Assembly (NCBI GenBank): GCA_900766005.1
Contig: CAAFTU010000014.1
Location: 1 to 22,484, forward strand
DNA from: an uncultured Bacteroides sp.
GTDB taxonomy: Bacteria; Bacteroidota; Bacteroidia; Bacteroidales; Bacteroidaceae
Direction: 5' to 3'
DNA length: 22,484 nt
The notes under the pieces are model-generated. The model was not told the origin of the DNA and did not search any database. It worked only from the letters and a program-made list of their open reading frames with translations. This document shows positions 1 through 7,646 of this stretch, piece by piece. Numbering within the stretch: position 1 is the stretch's first letter; every line of letters begins with the position of its first letter. Made by a program: the position numbers and the translations under genes.

Positions 1-3
1 ATT

Positions 4-77
4 GGTGCGTTAGTTCAGTTGGTTAGAATACATGCCTGTCACGCATGGGGTCACGGGTTCGAGTCCCGTACGCACCG
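4..77 (+). tRNA. tRNA-Asp (anticodon GTC)
   Basis: Complete cloverleaf tRNA for aspartate. The 7-bp acceptor stem pairs GGTGCGT (4-10) with ACGCACC (70-76), followed by discriminator G77. The anticodon arm CATGC-CTGTCAC-GCATG places anticodon GTC at 38-40. The T arm carries the usual GGTTCGAGTCC core. The CCA end is not encoded (GCAT follows). The window begins three bases before the gene, so its promoter and any earlier tRNA in the array lie outside. Confidence 0.97.
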
Positions 78-97
78 CATATTTTTATACCTTTATT

Positions 98-171
98 GGT
101 GCGTTAGTTCAGTTGGTTAGAATACATGCCTGTCACGCATGGGGTCACGGGTTCGAGTCCCGTACGCACCG
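98..171 (+). tRNA. tRNA-Asp (anticodon GTC), second copy
   Basis: Base-for-base duplicate of the preceding tRNA-Asp, shifted by 94 bases, with anticodon GTC at 132-134. Identity also covers the three bases before (ATT) and the CA after the discriminator. The 20-base spacer between the two is too short to suggest a separate promoter, so both are probably cut from one precursor ending at the hairpin just downstream. Confidence 0.97.
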
Positions 172-186
172 CAACGAAGTATTTAG

Positions 187-222
187 AAAGTCTCAGAGAA
201 TATTCTTTGAGACTTTTTTTTA
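187..222 (+). terminator. rho-independent terminator of the tRNA-Asp pair
   Basis: Stem AGTCTCA (189-195) pairs with TGAGACT (208-214); the inner AGAAT/ATTCT can extend it. It runs directly into a tract of eight T (214-221). It is placed 17 bases after the second tRNA and is oriented for the plus-strand tRNA transcript. Confidence 0.88.
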
Positions 223-240
223 TCCTTCCATATCCCCTAT

Positions 241-272
241 ATAAAAACAAAGGGAAGGCACTCACCTTCCCC
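241..272 (-). terminator. rho-independent terminator of the sigma/anti-sigma operon
   Basis: On the minus strand GGGAAGG (271-265) pairs with CCTTCCC (258-252) around a 6-base loop, followed by a T-rich tract (TTTGTTTTTAT, 251-241). It lies a few bases after the stop codon of the anti-sigma/beta-barrel gene, as expected for the end of that transcript. Confidence 0.85.
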
Positions 273-278
273 AATCAC

Positions 279-1526
279 TCAATAAGTAAAACGGATACCC
301 GCCTGCACATGAAACTGGAACGGATTCTCCTTTCGGATAGTCTGCACATCCGATCCGTCATCAAAGAAATAGGCTACACCCGGTTCCACATAAATCCCCA
401 CCTGCTTTGTGGCATTCAGCTGCGCGCCCACCGCTCCGGACACAGAAAACTGCAACGGCTTAACCGTCTCTTTTTCCGTACCCACTTTACCATATACACA
501 CTTCTCCATCATTCCACCGCCAGAAACATACAAGGTAAGCCACTTCTTATCAATAAAGTTCCAGTTGGCCCGCAACGGAATACCTATATAATGCAGTTTC
601 TGCTCCAGCTCCTTGCTGTAGTTCTCTACTTTTAAATCCGACGAAAGCAACGTATACGTCAGCCCCGTTTCAATTGAAAAACCTTTCGGCAATGACTTGC
701 GGAGTGAAACACCCACAGAAATAGGCTGATGATGCTTGACGTCGAGCACCCGGTTTTTCTGAAGCAAATAAGGAATGCCTCCCTCAAAGACCACCGTCTT
801 GTCATTGGGAATATCCATAAAACCGTTGGACACAGCCAGCATACTGACACGCGACATCACCGGATAACCTCCTCCTTCCCCTGTGGCCCCGGCCGCATTG
901 CCCACCGACAATCCTACCGACCAGCCGCTACGGGAAGCCTTTGTGCTGCCAGCAGGCAAATGCAATTTATCTTTAGAAGACGGACGACGCGACTTCCGAT
1001 TCACCTTCTTTTCCTCCCGGACCACAGCCTCCTGCTCTTTTTCTGCTGCAGACAGGCGAGCCTCTTTTTCTCCGACCACTTCCTTTTTGTCATCATCCGC
1101 CAGCTGCACAACCGCCGATTCATCTTCGCACGGCTTCTCAGCCGGACAAGCCATCCGGTTTTCTACCCGGGCCAAACGATTTCCGGCAGCAACAGGCAAC
1201 AAAACAGGCGACACCTTCTCCCCGGTCGCATCTGCCGCAGACACCTCAGGCAAGTCATCAGAAACTGCAGCCAAGACAGGAGTCTGCATCTGACGCATTT
1301 CATCCGCAGCCGGCGTTCCTAAGAAATAAATACTCACAGAAGTCACCGCAGCCAGCAAAAGCACCGCTGCCACCGCCACAGACCATTTCCAGTAAGGAAT
1401 GATCCGCTTTGCTGCAGGCGGCATCAGCTCCTTCTCCAGCTGCTCCCAGCCAGCAGCAGGCATCGGTTCAGAATAATCCGCCAGCTTCTCTTTCATTTTT
1501 TTCATCCACAATTCGTCGTCTTTCAT
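279..1526 (-). CDS. Dma-type dual membrane-spanning anti-sigma factor with C-terminal beta-barrel
   Basis: Predicted partner and inhibitor of the ECF sigma factor encoded 6 bases upstream. The 415-residue protein has a short cytoplasmic N-terminus (about 1-45) and one hydrophobic helix (about 47-69, VAVAAVLLLAAVTSVSIYFL). A charged Lys/Glu/Ala-rich periplasmic stretch follows (about 90-195). The last ~210 residues alternate polar and hydrophobic residues like a small porin/OMP barrel (PF13568-like) and end in FRFTY-type aromatic residues (GIRFTY). This layout matches the Dma family described in Bacteroides thetaiotaomicron, where Dma1 spans both membranes, holds its ECF21 sigma (Das1) and controls outer-membrane-vesicle output. 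Orthology to Dma1 itself is inferred from architecture and neighbours. Standard annotation would call it an outer membrane beta-barrel protein. Confidence 0.82.
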   Translation of the reverse strand: MKDDELWMKKMKEKLADYSEPMPAAGWEQLEKELMPPAAKRIIPYWKWSVAVAAVLLLAAVTSVSIYFLGTPAADEMRQMQTPVLAAVSDDLPEVSAADATGEKVSPVLLPVAAGNRLARVENRMACPAEKPCEDESAVVQLADDDKKEVVGEKEARLSAAEKEQEAVVREEKKVNRKSRRPSSKDKLHLPAGSTKASRSGWSVGLSVGNAAGATGEGGGYPVMSRVSMLAVSNGFMDIPNDKTVVFEGGIPYLLQKNRVLDVKHHQPISVGVSLRKSLPKGFSIETGLTYTLLSSDLKVENYSKELEQKLHYIGIPLRANWNFIDKKWLTLYVSGGGMMEKCVYGKVGTEKETVKPLQFSVSGAVGAQLNATKQVGIYVEPGVAYFFDDGSDVQTIRKENPFQFHVQAGIRFTY

Positions 1527-1532
1527 CTCTGT

Positions 1533-2081
1533 CTATCGATTATGCATTATCCACTCTTTTATCCTTTTCGCCAACGCCGTCTTGGCCCGAAACAATTGCG
1601 ACGCCGACGACTTTTCATTGATGCCCAGCAGCTGGGCAATCTCCTTGTGTGATTTATCTTCAAACGTATACAGGTTAAACACCGTGCGATATCCCGCAGG
1701 GAGTTCCTCGATAAACTGCATCAGCACCGCTTGCGGAATCATTTCCACCTCCGACTCATCCGGTTCGTCGCACACGTTCGAAAGTTCCTCCAGCGAAGAA
1801 GACTGACTGATGATATCCTTCTTGCGAAGATACTGCAACGCCAGATTCACCATCACCCGTTCCATCCAGGCACGCAACGAACCTTCCCCTCTCCAGGTAA
1901 ACTTATCAAAAGAACCGAAGATTTTCAGGAAACCATCATGAAGCAGGTCCTGCGCTGTATCACGATCGCCCACATAACGCAAACAGATCGTCAGCATACG
2001 CCCAGCATACTGCTCGTACAACAGCTTGCGGGCACGATTGTCTCCCTGCCTGCAGCGTTCTGCCAATTCCTGTTCTTCCAT
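1533..2081 (-). CDS. ECF sigma-70 family RNA polymerase sigma factor (Das-like)
   Basis: Extracytoplasmic-function sigma factor of about 182 residues. Region 2 is seen in the AGRMLTICLRYVGDRDTAQD stretch with the following LLHDGFLKIF. Region 4 is seen in LPAGYRTVFNLYTFEDKSHK followed by the helix-turn-helix EIAQLLGINEKSSASQLFRA. I chose the ATG at 2081 because family proteins start with MEEQEL-like residues; an in-frame GTG at 2093 would add MYRR. It is the first gene of a two-gene operon with the anti-sigma/barrel protein and is divergent from the NigD-like lipoprotein. In B. thetaiotaomicron the equivalent Das1 raises expression of the adjacent NigD1 (literature knowledge, from memory). Confidence 0.93.
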   Translation of the reverse strand: MEEQELAERCRQGDNRARKLLYEQYAGRMLTICLRYVGDRDTAQDLLHDGFLKIFGSFDKFTWRGEGSLRAWMERVMVNLALQYLRKKDIISQSSSLEELSNVCDEPDESEVEMIPQAVLMQFIEELPAGYRTVFNLYTFEDKSHKEIAQLLGINEKSSASQLFRAKTALAKRIKEWIMHNR

Positions 2082-2122
2082 TCTCCTATACACGTGTTTA
2101 CTCTATATAAATACAATAGATA

Positions 2123-2130
2123 CAAAATTA
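2123..2130 (-). promoter_or_regulatory. Bacteroides-type -7 box upstream of the ECF sigma gene
   Basis: The minus strand reads TAATTTTG, a full match to the Bacteroidetes -7 consensus TAnnTTTG, about 40 bases before the sigma start codon. No good -33 TTTG is visible at 19-21 bases upstream, so strength and start site are uncertain. The 158-base divergent region up to 2251 must also hold the promoter of the NigD-like gene, which I could not place. Confidence 0.45.
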
Positions 2131-2251
2131 CTGCATTACAAGCTGAACTCTTTTGCACTTTTGTTTCTTTAACAGATGGCGACGCAATATTTCCTCTCAT
2201 GCAGTATTTTTTATGCAGAAAGAATTACTCACATAGACTTGAACAACCCTT

Positions 2252-2998
2252 ATGAAACGACTCACATTGATCGGATGCTTCTCTCTCCTTATGGTCATGA
2301 TACCCGTACTGCAATCGTGCCTCAACGACGACAACCATACCGGCAAACTGGTCATCAGCACCATCCACACCCTTGATGCGGATGGCAAACTCCATGACTT
2401 CACCTTGGACGACGGCAAAAAAATGTATCCCGACAACGCAGAAGAATGGCATCACCAGTCGTTTGCCGACGGGCAACGTGCTTTTGTGATATTTGATGAA
2501 CTGGACAAGCCCGTCAGCGGATACGACTATACCATTCGGATACGGCAAATCAAAGAAATGCTCACCAAAGAAATCATCACCCTGGGCGAAGGAGAGCACA
2601 CCGAAGAGAAAATAGGAGATGATAAAATCAACACTACCTACCTGTGGATCAGCCAAGACCGGAAATACCTGACCATTGAATTTCAGTATTATTATCGAGC
2701 AGACGAAAAGAAAAAACATTATCTGAACCTGGTCATTCCCTCCTCCTCGCCTGCCGCTCACCAAGCCGGCAAAGAAGCAGACAGCTACCTACAGCTGGAG
2801 TTCCGCCACAACGACGAAAACAACGACGGCGAACAGAGCGAGGCGTTTGATAATGCATCATATCTGCTGAGCGAAGGGTATGTTTCGTTCAGACTGAGCA
2901 AAATAAAAGAACAGATGGAAGGCAAAAAAGGACTTCAAATCCGGGTCAACACCCTTTATAACGGCATTCAGACCTACAAAGTAGACTTTCCGGAATAA
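2252..2998 (+). CDS. NigD-like lipoprotein
   Basis: Secreted lipoprotein of 248 residues. It has a Lys-Arg N-terminus, a hydrophobic core and the lipobox VLQSC with Cys23 as the lipidated residue. The residues after it (LNDDN) include an acidic pair, which in Bacteroidetes can favour surface or vesicle display. The body (for example VISTIHTLDADGK and the C-terminal LQIRVNTLYNGIQTYKVDF) resembles the NigD-like OB/beta-sandwich family (PF12667/PF17415). The gene is divergent from the sigma/anti-sigma operon, matching the NigD1-Das1-Dma1 arrangement. Its exact function is unknown. Its 3' end overlaps the 3' end of menE by 25 bases, tail to tail, and no separate terminator is visible. Confidence 0.85.
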   Translation: MKRLTLIGCFSLLMVMIPVLQSCLNDDNHTGKLVISTIHTLDADGKLHDFTLDDGKKMYPDNAEEWHHQSFADGQRAFVIFDELDKPVSGYDYTIRIRQIKEMLTKEIITLGEGEHTEEKIGDDKINTTYLWISQDRKYLTIEFQYYYRADEKKKHYLNLVIPSSSPAAHQAGKEADSYLQLEFRHNDENNDGEQSEAFDNASYLLSEGYVSFRLSKIKEQMEGKKGLQIRVNTLYNGIQTYKVDFPE

Positions 2999-4095
2999 AT
3001 TCTTTCAGCCAGTTCCCTACAGGCGGCACGGCCTATTTTCCCGTTGCCCGTATGAGGAATCTGCTCTGTGAAGAGAATATGCCGGGGCCGATGATAAGGG
3101 GGCAATGTGCGCCGCAGCACCTCTTCGAGTACCGACACATCCTCCTTTCCCTCCACCAGCAAAGTGACCGCCTGTCCCAGCCGCACATCCGGAACGGAAG
3201 TGACCACAAACGGACAGGCAAGCAGCGGACGGAGTATTCTTTCCACCTCTTCCGCCTGAATCTTGACACCGCCACTGTTGATGACATTATCCATGCGCCC
3301 TAAAATGGTAAACGTACCGTCGGGATAAAGACGGGCCATATCGTGCGTATAAAGCGGTTCGTCGCAAACCAGAGGAGCCCGGATAATCAGCGTATCATCT
3401 GCAGCCAATGACAAGTCAACGGAAGGAAAAGGGGTATACCGCTCCGATGCCTGCGGACCGCTCAACCGGCGCAAAGCAATGTGCGACAGTGTTTCAGTCA
3501 TCCCGTATGTGGAATACACGGCAGTAGGCAAGCCTTTCAGTTCGCGCTCCAAAGCCTCATCCACCGCCCCGCCACCGATAATCAAGTTGTCGGTCTGATA
3601 AAGTTGTCTACGCTCCTCATCCACCTGCAGCGAATGATATACCTGCAGCGGCACCATTGCTGCAAAGCGAAGCGGTTCCCTGACATCCGCCAGCGGATGT
3701 CCCGATGCCGGTCTCACCAGCAGATTCAATCCCGCCACCAAAGCGCGGACCACCACCATCATCGCCCCGATATACCGGAGGTTCATACAAAGCAAAGCCG
3801 GATCCCCCTCTTTCAGTCCTAAGAACTCACAAGTGAGCCGGGCACTCTGCATCATCTGCTCCTTTCGCACCACTAGTTCCTTCGGCACACCCGTAGAACC
3901 AGACGTATGCACCGTAAGAAACGGCGAATCATCCAGCCAGCGCTGCAGAAAAACAAACAAATCCCGGTGACCCGGCGCCATACCTTCAGCCCCCCGGTCC
4001 ACAATCCTTGCAACATCCTCCGGAGTATAACACACTCCATCCAGCAGCAGACACTGCTGTTTCCGGTCCATCTTCATCATACAAAATTCAGTCAA
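2974..4095 (-). CDS. menE: o-succinylbenzoate--CoA ligase
   Basis: Activates o-succinylbenzoate with ATP and CoA to OSB-CoA in menaquinone synthesis; cytoplasmic, ANL adenylating superfamily. Visible motifs are the P-loop HTSGSTGVPKELV (63-75), YGMTET (197-202), GRMDNVINSGGVKI (266-279) and the C-terminal catalytic lysine in TGNGKIGR (Lys353). At 373 residues it is shorter than the E. coli enzyme (about 450) because the N-terminal region is reduced, which I believe is common in Bacteroidetes. The ATG overlaps the menC stop as ATGA, so it is translationally coupled. It is the last gene of the men operon. Confidence 0.95.
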   Translation of the reverse strand: MTEFCMMKMDRKQQCLLLDGVCYTPEDVARIVDRGAEGMAPGHRDLFVFLQRWLDDSPFLTVHTSGSTGVPKELVVRKEQMMQSARLTCEFLGLKEGDPALLCMNLRYIGAMMVVVRALVAGLNLLVRPASGHPLADVREPLRFAAMVPLQVYHSLQVDEERRQLYQTDNLIIGGGAVDEALERELKGLPTAVYSTYGMTETLSHIALRRLSGPQASERYTPFPSVDLSLAADDTLIIRAPLVCDEPLYTHDMARLYPDGTFTILGRMDNVINSGGVKIQAEEVERILRPLLACPFVVTSVPDVRLGQAVTLLVEGKEDVSVLEEVLRRTLPPYHRPRHILFTEQIPHTGNGKIGRAACRELAERIYSGKSTL

Positions 4096-5123
4096 TCACA
4101 ATCCGTAAACCACAAACAATCTTTCCGAATCTCCAGCGGCATCGGCACATTGTCGGTAAACAAAAGTCCCGTGCCCAGTCCTTGAGGCAACGGATTACGG
4201 AAAGTAGCACACCATTGCGCAATGGCATTCAGTCCGATATTCGATTCCAGCGCAGACGTAATCCACCAGCCGATACCCAGTTTCTCCGCTTCAGCCATCC
4301 ATTCCGCTCCCCCGCACATGCCACCGTGCAACGAAGGCTTCAGGATCAGGTAATGCGGACGGATAGCAGCCAGCAACCGTTGCTTTTCAGCCAGCGAGTT
4401 ACACCCGATCAACTCCTCATCCAGCGCAATGGGAAGCGGAGTGTCGGCCACCAGCCGGGCCATCTCCTCCCACTGTCCCGCCCGGATAGGCTGTTCGATG
4501 GAATGAAGATCCAGCTCAGCCAGCCGCTTCAGCTTATCCAACGCATCCACCGGTGAAAACGCCCCGTTGGCATCCACCCGCAGTTCAATCTCCCTGGCAG
4601 AAAAATGCGAACGGATGTGCCGCAGCAAAGCCAGTTCCTCCTCAAAGCCGATAGCCCCGATCTTCAGTTTGATACAGCGGAAGCCCGCCTTCATCTTGTC
4701 CTCAATCTGAGAAAGCATCCTGTCAAACGGGCCCATCCAGATAAGACCATTGATAGGAATCCCCGCCTCGCCGCGTGCAAACGGCGTATCCCACAACGCC
4801 CAGCTTCCCCGCTGCAAATGACGGAAAGCCGTCTCCAGTCCGAAAAGAATCGAAGGGAAGTCACGCAACGCCTCCGTATCCAATACTCCCTGCGCCTCTT
4901 CCACCCTGCGGCAAGCAGCCTTCAGCACCGATTCATAATCCGAACGGTCATCACAACTCAAGGCAGGCAACGGAGCACACTCTCCCACTCCCACCCTTCC
5001 GGGAAAAGCCGAAGAAGAAACATGCACATACCACACCTTCCGGGTAGTATAGACACCGCGGGAAGTACCCGCCGGCTGCTTGAAATGCAGCAACCGGGGG
5101 ACAATATCAATTCTGCAATCCAT
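4092..5123 (-). CDS. menC: o-succinylbenzoate synthase
   Basis: Dehydrates SHCHC to o-succinylbenzoate. It is an enolase-superfamily member with 343 residues. The expected active-site pattern is present: the KLK lysines (152/154), metal ligands Asp184 (RVDANGAF), Glu210 (SIEQP) and Asp235 (IALDEE), and the second lysine Lys262 (LILKPSLHGG). The start lies 8 bases after the menB stop and the stop overlaps the menE start. The N-terminus resembles muconate-lactonizing-enzyme-type folds, but the men context settles the call. Confidence 0.95.
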   Translation of the reverse strand: MDCRIDIVPRLLHFKQPAGTSRGVYTTRKVWYVHVSSSAFPGRVGVGECAPLPALSCDDRSDYESVLKAACRRVEEAQGVLDTEALRDFPSILFGLETAFRHLQRGSWALWDTPFARGEAGIPINGLIWMGPFDRMLSQIEDKMKAGFRCIKLKIGAIGFEEELALLRHIRSHFSAREIELRVDANGAFSPVDALDKLKRLAELDLHSIEQPIRAGQWEEMARLVADTPLPIALDEELIGCNSLAEKQRLLAAIRPHYLILKPSLHGGMCGGAEWMAEAEKLGIGWWITSALESNIGLNAIAQWCATFRNPLPQGLGTGLLFTDNVPMPLEIRKDCLWFTDCD

Positions 5124-5131
5124 GCCTCAGA

Positions 5132-5956
5132 TTAAGGGAACTTAGGATACTGCTTGAAGTTAGGCTTCCGTTTTTCCAAGAACGCATTCTTGCCCTCCTG
5201 CGCCTCATCCGTGAGATAATAAAGCAGCGTAGCGTCACCGGCCAGTTCCTGGATACCAGCCTGACCGTCCAGTTCGGCATTCAGCCCCGCCTTAATCATA
5301 CGCAAAGCCAGCGGACTGAGCTGCATCATTTCCTCAGCCCATTGCACATATTCATCCTCCAGCTGTTCCAAAGGCACCACCTTATTCACCAGTCCCATAT
5401 CCAATGCCTCCTGAGCATTGTACTTGCGGCAAAGCAGCCAGATTTCGCGAGCCTTCTTCTGCCCCACCACACGAGCCAGGTAAGAAGCCCCGAAGCCGGC
5501 ATCAAAACTGCCCACCCGCGGACCCGTCTGTCCGAAAATCGCATTCTCCGAAGCAATAGACAAGTCGCACACCACGTGCAGCACATGACCGCCACCGATA
5601 GCAAAGCCATTCACAGCCGCAATCACCGGCTTCGGAATGCTGCGGATCTGCTTCTGCACATCCAGCACACTCAGACGAGGCACCCCGTCCTTACCGATGT
5701 AGCCGCCGCGTCCCTTCACATTCTGGTCGCCACCCGAACAGAAAGCCTTATCACCCGCTCCCGTAATCACCACCACATCAATATCTGCCTCTTCCCGGCA
5801 AATACGCAGCGCATCACTCATCTCGGCCGTGGTCGTGGGCGTAAAAGCATTCCGATAGCGTTCGCGGTTGATTGTGATACGAGCAATTCCATTATAGTAA
5901 TCAAAGAGAATATCTTCATATTCCCTGATTGTAGTCCATTCTCTTTTTGTAGACAT
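5132..5956 (-). CDS. menB: 1,4-dihydroxy-2-naphthoyl-CoA synthase
   Basis: Crotonase-fold enzyme that cyclises OSB-CoA to DHNA-CoA. The 274 residues match the family length. Visible motifs are FCSGGDQNVKGRGGYIG (from about residue 72), the oxyanion-hole loop GFAIGGGHVLHVVCDLSIAS (117-136), QTGPRVGSFDAGFG (143-156) with the conserved Asp152, and QKKAREIWLLCRKY (166-179). QTGP is the form found in bicarbonate-dependent enzymes such as E. coli MenB. It starts 3 bases after the menD stop. Confidence 0.97.
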   Translation of the reverse strand: MSTKREWTTIREYEDILFDYYNGIARITINRERYRNAFTPTTTAEMSDALRICREEADIDVVVITGAGDKAFCSGGDQNVKGRGGYIGKDGVPRLSVLDVQKQIRSIPKPVIAAVNGFAIGGGHVLHVVCDLSIASENAIFGQTGPRVGSFDAGFGASYLARVVGQKKAREIWLLCRKYNAQEALDMGLVNKVVPLEQLEDEYVQWAEEMMQLSPLALRMIKAGLNAELDGQAGIQELAGDATLLYYLTDEAQEGKNAFLEKRKPNFKQYPKFP

Positions 5957-5959
5957 AAC

Positions 5960-7627
5960 CTATCTGTTTTTTAGTTCATTAAAATAATTCTTCAAGAGTC
6001 GCGCATCCTTGTTCCGGTTGGCAAACACCTCCATGATCAGCGGAGCCTCCATTGGTTCGGGCTGCGTAAAGACCGACATTGCTTCGGCCAGCTGAGCCTC
6101 ATCCTCCACCCGGAAATAACGGAATCCCCGTTCCTCCGCCCATCCCTGCGCCGAAGTGTCATGCACCCCCACAATGACCTTCTGCGAAGTGCCCGACATC
6201 TTCAGCTGAGGCAGCGTATGGAAAATACCTCCCCCGCCGTTGTTGAGCAGCAGGATACGTACGTTGGCACCCACATACCCGTTCCACAACGCATTCATAT
6301 CGTAAAAGAAACTCAAGTCGCCAATGACAACAAAGTTAATCTTTTCCGAAACAGAAGCATAGCCGATGGCCGCCGAAAGCGAACCTTCGATACCGTTGGT
6401 TCCCCGGTTGCAGCACACCTCCACCGAAGCAGGAATCGCATACAGCTGCGCATAGCGCACCGCCGAGCTGTTGGCCAGATGCAGAGCACACGCAGCAGGC
6501 AACTTCTTCATGAGTGCCCCCACAGCCGCCATGGCTGAATATTCAAAGACCGGTTCGGGAATCTGCTTGCAGTACTCCTCCCACAAGCGGGGATACTCCG
6601 GTGTGCGGTTGTCCATCAAGACCGCAATCTTCTCCAGAAACTCCAGCGGATCCATCTCAATCACCGTGGTGAGCGATCCATACAGATCGGCCACCTCCCC
6701 GTCTGCAGCGATGTGCCAGTGCTCCTTGGGCGGATGCTGCCGGATATACTCCTTCAAGTGCTTCGACACCACATGACCGCCATACGTGATGAGCAAGTCG
6801 GGAGCCAGCTGCTCCTTCTTCTCCTCCGTCATCGACTGCAGGGCCGCATCAAAATTCTTCACCGGGATGCCGGGCACAGTCTGGTTGCCAAGATGCTCCG
6901 TGAGCCAGGCAAAATGCTTATACAGCAGCTTGACATATTTCTTCTCGAACAGATAAATCAGATTCATCTGCCCCACCACAACCATTTTCCGCTGATATTT
7001 ACCCAGCCGTTCGATGAGTCCGTTGTAGTCGCGGTCATACACGTTCAGCCCCTGATAGCGCGTGATGACCCGCACTTCGGGCAGCGATTCGGCTGTAAAC
7101 TGAAACAGCGGCTGAGAGATAGGCACATTGATATGCACCGGTCCCTTGCCATGATGATTCACTTCCAGCAAAGCTTCATTGATCAGGCGGTTGCAATACC
7201 ATTCATCCTCGTCCGTATGGATTTCGGGCAGCTGCACCGACTTCTTCACAAGCGACTGGAACACCCCCGGTTGCGGAAACGTCTGCCCGTCCATCTGTCC
7301 GATCCAAGCAGCCGGACGGTCGGCAGAAATCACTACCAGCGGCACCTGCTGATAAAACGCCTCGGCCACAGCCGGATGCAGATTCAGCAAAGCCGAACCC
7401 GATGTGCAGCACACCGCCACCGGCTGACCGCCATGCAGAGCCAGTCCGATGGCAAAGAAACCGGCACTCCGTTCGTCGGTTACAGCATAACTGGTAAAAT
7501 CGGGGTGGCCAGACAACGTATGCACAATCGGAGCATTCCGACTTCCGGGACACAAAACCACCTTCGTAATGCCATGCGCCTTCAGCAAAGCAACAAGTTG
7601 CAGAATATTCTTCTTATCTGTATACAT
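5960..7627 (-). CDS. menD: 2-succinyl-5-enolpyruvyl-6-hydroxy-3-cyclohexene-1-carboxylate (SEPHCHC) synthase
   Basis: Thiamine-diphosphate enzyme joining isochorismate with 2-oxoglutarate to give SEPHCHC, the first committed menaquinone step. The 555 residues match the family. Seen are LCPGSRNAPI near the N-terminus, the ThDP-activating glutamate in DERSAG (Glu52), ADRP with QPGVF in the PYR domain, and the ThDP/Mg motif GDLSFFYDMNALW (436-448) ending with NN at 462-463. It lies 19 bases after menF in the same operon. A long plus-strand reading frame (6713-7900) runs antisense to it and is rejected as a shadow. Confidence 0.97.
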   Translation of the reverse strand: MYTDKKNILQLVALLKAHGITKVVLCPGSRNAPIVHTLSGHPDFTSYAVTDERSAGFFAIGLALHGGQPVAVCCTSGSALLNLHPAVAEAFYQQVPLVVISADRPAAWIGQMDGQTFPQPGVFQSLVKKSVQLPEIHTDEDEWYCNRLINEALLEVNHHGKGPVHINVPISQPLFQFTAESLPEVRVITRYQGLNVYDRDYNGLIERLGKYQRKMVVVGQMNLIYLFEKKYVKLLYKHFAWLTEHLGNQTVPGIPVKNFDAALQSMTEEKKEQLAPDLLITYGGHVVSKHLKEYIRQHPPKEHWHIAADGEVADLYGSLTTVIEMDPLEFLEKIAVLMDNRTPEYPRLWEEYCKQIPEPVFEYSAMAAVGALMKKLPAACALHLANSSAVRYAQLYAIPASVEVCCNRGTNGIEGSLSAAIGYASVSEKINFVVIGDLSFFYDMNALWNGYVGANVRILLLNNGGGGIFHTLPQLKMSGTSQKVIVGVHDTSAQGWAEERGFRYFRVEDEAQLAEAMSVFTQPEPMEAPLIMEVFANRNKDARLLKNYFNELKNR

Positions 7628-7646
7628 ATCACAGCAAATAATTTAT

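Noticed and set aside
126..635. 169-codon frame starting inside the second tRNA
   Set aside because: It begins in tRNA sequence, runs through the terminator and is antisense to the anti-sigma/barrel gene.
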